From: Trueperaceae bacterium
GTDB taxonomy: Bacteria; Deinococcota; Deinococci; Deinococcales; Trueperaceae
Assembly (NCBI GenBank): GCA_007121175.1
Contig: SKMG01000059.1
Span: 1 to 5,624 of the forward strand
DNA: 5,624 bases
Direction of reading: 5' to 3'
This document shows, piece after piece, positions 3,834 through 5,624 of this stretch (the stretch's first letter is position 1; every line of letters starts with the position of its first letter). A program made the position numbers and the translations under genes. The notes below the pieces were generated by a model, which did no database searches, was not told where the DNA came from, and saw only the letters and a list, made by a program, of their open reading frames with translations.

Positions 3834-5624
3834 ATGTGTGCGCCTAAGGCATTCCGCGGTCCCGCGGTCGCCGTGGCGGCGCTGCTGCTCGCGGCGCTCG
3901 CGGCCGGCTGCATCCCGGTGCCGCAGCCGGAGCTGGCGGTCCGGCCGGACGCGGTGACGCTCTCGCTGGCGCGCACGAGCGGCTTCGACATCCTCAACGT
4001 CGGCGAGGTCGGTTCGACGCTGAGCTTCGTGGTGAGCAGCAGCGCGCCGTGGCTACTCCTCGAGCCGACCGAGGGGCGTGTCGAGGCGGGTCGGGCCGTG
4101 TCGGTCAGCGTGCGTCTGCGCAGCGGCGCGGAGCCGGAGGACGAGGCCGTGGTGCTCGTGGCGACGAATGCCGGTAGCGCCCGCGTACGCGTCTCGGTAG
4201 GCGAGTTCGAAGGCGCGACGGTCTGCGCTAGCGACCGGATTCTCTGGAGTCAGGCGGTGGTGGATCCGTGGCCCGGTGCGGAGCGGCGCGCCGAGGCGCT
4301 CGAGCCGGTCTCCGGGCCGCCGAGCGCGGCCGGTACGTCCGAGGTGCTGGTCGTCTACCATCGGCATGCCGTCACCATGGACACCGCCTTGGGACGCGCC
4401 GCGCTCGCCTCGGAGCTCGCCGCGCGCTCCGGCGCCAGGTTGGTGAGGGCCGGCGCCGGCACTCAGCACGACCTGATGCGCCTGCCGCCCCAGGCCGCTG
4501 CATCCGCGCGCGCGGCGCTCGAACGCGACCCGCGCGTGGCGGCGGTGCTGCCGAACCTGCCGATCTACCGTCTGGGAGCTCCGAACGATCCGTTCTACCC
4601 GGCCCAATGGTGGGCCTGGTGTTTCGGCCTCGAAGAGGCCTGGGGAATCACGACCGGTGCGGTGACCGAAGGTACCGATCCGACCGTGGTGGTCGCGGTC
4701 ATCGACGACGGCTTCAACGTCACGCACCGCGACATCGAACCGAAGCTGCTGCCGGGTTTCGACTTCGCCGAGTGGAACGACGACGTCCGTAGCCCCTTCA
4801 GCCCCCACGGCACGCACGTGGCCGGCATCGCGTTGGCGCTGGGCAACAACGCCACCGCCATCGCCGGCGTCGCCCACGGCGCCAGCGTGCGCCTGCTGCC
4901 GATCAAGGTCTTCCCTGATGACGTCGGCCGAACGGGCAGCCTCGACGCGCTCCTGAACGGCATGCGCTGGGCCGTCGGGCTGCCCGTCGGCGGCGTGGCG
5001 ACCAACCCCTACCCGGCGCAGGTCGTCAACATGAGCCTCGGGGTGAAGTACAGCCCCGATGCCCAGCAGCGGATGAACTCGGCGTTCGACCCCGTCGTGA
5101 CCGACATGCGCGCGCAAGGCGCGGTGTTGGTGGCAGCCGCCGGCAACGACGGACTCGATCCGCCCTCTGCCGGCCAGATCCAGTACCCGGCCCGCACCGA
5201 GGGCGTGATCGCGGTCGGTTCGGTCGACTACGACGGCGTCCGCAGCGGCTTCTCGAGCTACGGCCCGGGCCTCGAGCTGATGGCGCCTGGCGGAGCGGCC
5301 GCGCCCGACGCCGGCGGCTGTCCTTTGGTCCTGAGCCTCGGACCGAGCGGGACCTCGTCCACTGCCTGCTTGGGCGGCACCTCGATGGCCGCGCCCTTCG
5401 TGGCCGGCACCGCGGCGCTGCTCATCGCTCAGCACCCCGAGCGCTACCGGGGCCAGCCGGCGGCGCTGGAGGCGCAGCTGTTCGGCACCGCACTCAAGAC
5501 GCACGCGATGAGCACCGACGAGTACGGTGCGGGCATCGTCTGTGCCGATGCGGCCTTAGGGGCCCCCAGCCGCTGCGGCTGGCCGCCGGTCGGCGGCGCC
5601 GAACTCGGGCTCGGCGCCGAACTC
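3834..5624 (+). CDS. Secreted subtilisin-family (S8) serine protease, probable lipoprotein, 3' end cut by the window
   Basis: Open for 597 codons from ATG 3834 to the window edge. Residues 8-25 form a signal peptide h-region ending in ALAAGC; Cys26 is a plausible lipidation site, though Ala at -3 is less common than Leu. Residues about 40-122 look like a BACON/Ig-like beta domain (SSSAPWLLLEPTEG, then alternating strands). Residues about 168-246 resemble an I9-type propeptide/inhibitor, followed by PNDPFYPAQWW, the usual entry to the catalytic domain. The catalytic triad is Asp291 (AVIDDGF), His325 (SPHGTHVAG) and Ser517 (GGTSMAAP), with oxyanion Asn438 (AAAGNDG). Cys496 and Cys512 flank the loop before the catalytic Ser and could form a disulfide; Cys570 and Cys581 form another possible pair. 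After the peptidase domain comes a Gly/Ala/Glu-rich segment with a 6-residue repeat, cut by the window. Probably a general extracellular or cell-surface protease that self-processes; no functional link to its neighbours. Confidence 0.96.
   Translation, partial: MCAPKAFRGPAVAVAALLLAALAAGCIPVPQPELAVRPDAVTLSLARTSGFDILNVGEVGSTLSFVVSSSAPWLLLEPTEGRVEAGRAVSVSVRLRSGAEPEDEAVVLVATNAGSARVRVSVGEFEGATVCASDRILWSQAVVDPWPGAERRAEALEPVSGPPSAAGTSEVLVVYHRHAVTMDTALGRAALASELAARSGARLVRAGAGTQHDLMRLPPQAAASARAALERDPRVAAVLPNLPIYRLGAPNDPFYPAQWWAWCFGLEEAWGITTGAVTEGTDPTVVVAVIDDGFNVTHRDIEPKLLPGFDFAEWNDDVRSPFSPHGTHVAGIALALGNNATAIAGVAHGASVRLLPIKVFPDDVGRTGSLDALLNGMRWAVGLPVGGVATNPYPAQVVNMSLGVKYSPDAQQRMNSAFDPVVTDMRAQGAVLVAAAGNDGLDPPSAGQIQYPARTEGVIAVGSVDYDGVRSGFSSYGPGLELMAPGGAAAPDAGGCPLVLSLGPSGTSSTACLGGTSMAAPFVAGTAALLIAQHPERYRGQPAALEAQLFGTALKTHAMSTDEYGAGIVCADAALGAPSRCGWPPVGGAELGLGAEL
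5595..5624 (+). repeat. Start of an 18-bp direct repeat in the protease C-terminal linker
   Basis: GGCGCCGAACTC occurs at 5595-5606 and again at 5613-5624, an offset of 18 bp that encodes GAELGL-GAEL. The window ends inside the second unit, so the number of copies cannot be seen. Confidence 0.6.

Noticed and set aside
3055..3957. Plus-strand open frame (300 codons) opposite fni, running into the protease start
   Set aside because: Antisense to clear isomerase motifs and ends out of frame within the protease signal peptide; Gln/Arg/Gly-rich with no domain.
4053..5504. Long minus-strand open frame (483 codons) opposite the protease
   Set aside because: It is the antisense shadow of the subtilase frame, which carries all catalytic motifs; the antisense product is low-complexity Arg/His/Gly-rich.

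Overview
The window is GC-rich bacterial DNA with five tightly packed protein genes, two of them cut by the window edges. No RNA gene, insertion sequence, CRISPR array or origin was seen. The organism is probably a high-GC Deinococcota lineage (Trueperaceae-like), but this is inference. The main support is that a TANNNT -10 hexamer ends exactly 6 nt before the ATG of three genes, with looser versions before the other two. That is the layout of leaderless mRNAs, which are common in Deinococcus. A type 2 isopentenyl-diphosphate isomerase and a secreted subtilase are compatible with this assignment. Other high-GC phyla cannot be excluded without a database search.

Layout: (1) 1-1141, minus strand, the first 380 codons of a type III polyketide synthase with Cys-His-Asn catalytic residues and two unusual low-complexity inserts. 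(2) 1201-1896, plus strand, a small protein of about six membrane segments and unknown function, divergent from the synthase across 59 bp. (3) 1954-2715, minus strand, a short-chain dehydrogenase/reductase (SDR) whose NAD(P)-binding glycine motif is intact but whose catalytic Asn, Tyr and Lys are replaced. (4) 2743-3771, minus strand, type 2 isopentenyl-diphosphate isomerase (fni), directly upstream of the SDR and probably co-transcribed with it. (5) 3834-5624, plus strand, a subtilisin-family (S8) protease with a lipobox signal peptide, a BACON/Ig-like N-terminal domain and an I9-like propeptide. Its C-terminus lies outside the window.

Between the membrane-protein gene and the SDR, which converge, is a strong GC-rich hairpin. 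It overlaps the membrane-protein stop codon and probably separates the two transcripts. The gene pairs 1141/1201 and 3771/3834 are divergent, with promoter-like elements packed into about 60 bp.

Functionally, fni supplies IPP/DMAPP for isoprenoid (carotenoid, quinone) synthesis, and the type III synthase builds a polyketide from malonyl-CoA and a starter acyl-CoA. Their closeness could reflect a meroterpenoid or lipid-quinone pathway, but they are on separate transcripts and nothing here proves a link. The protease looks unrelated. No clearly novel multi-gene system is visible. The most interesting items are the atypical SDR active site, the 27-bp in-frame duplication in the synthase, the exact 19-bp duplication at the fni-SDR junction, and the recurrent leaderless-type start signals.
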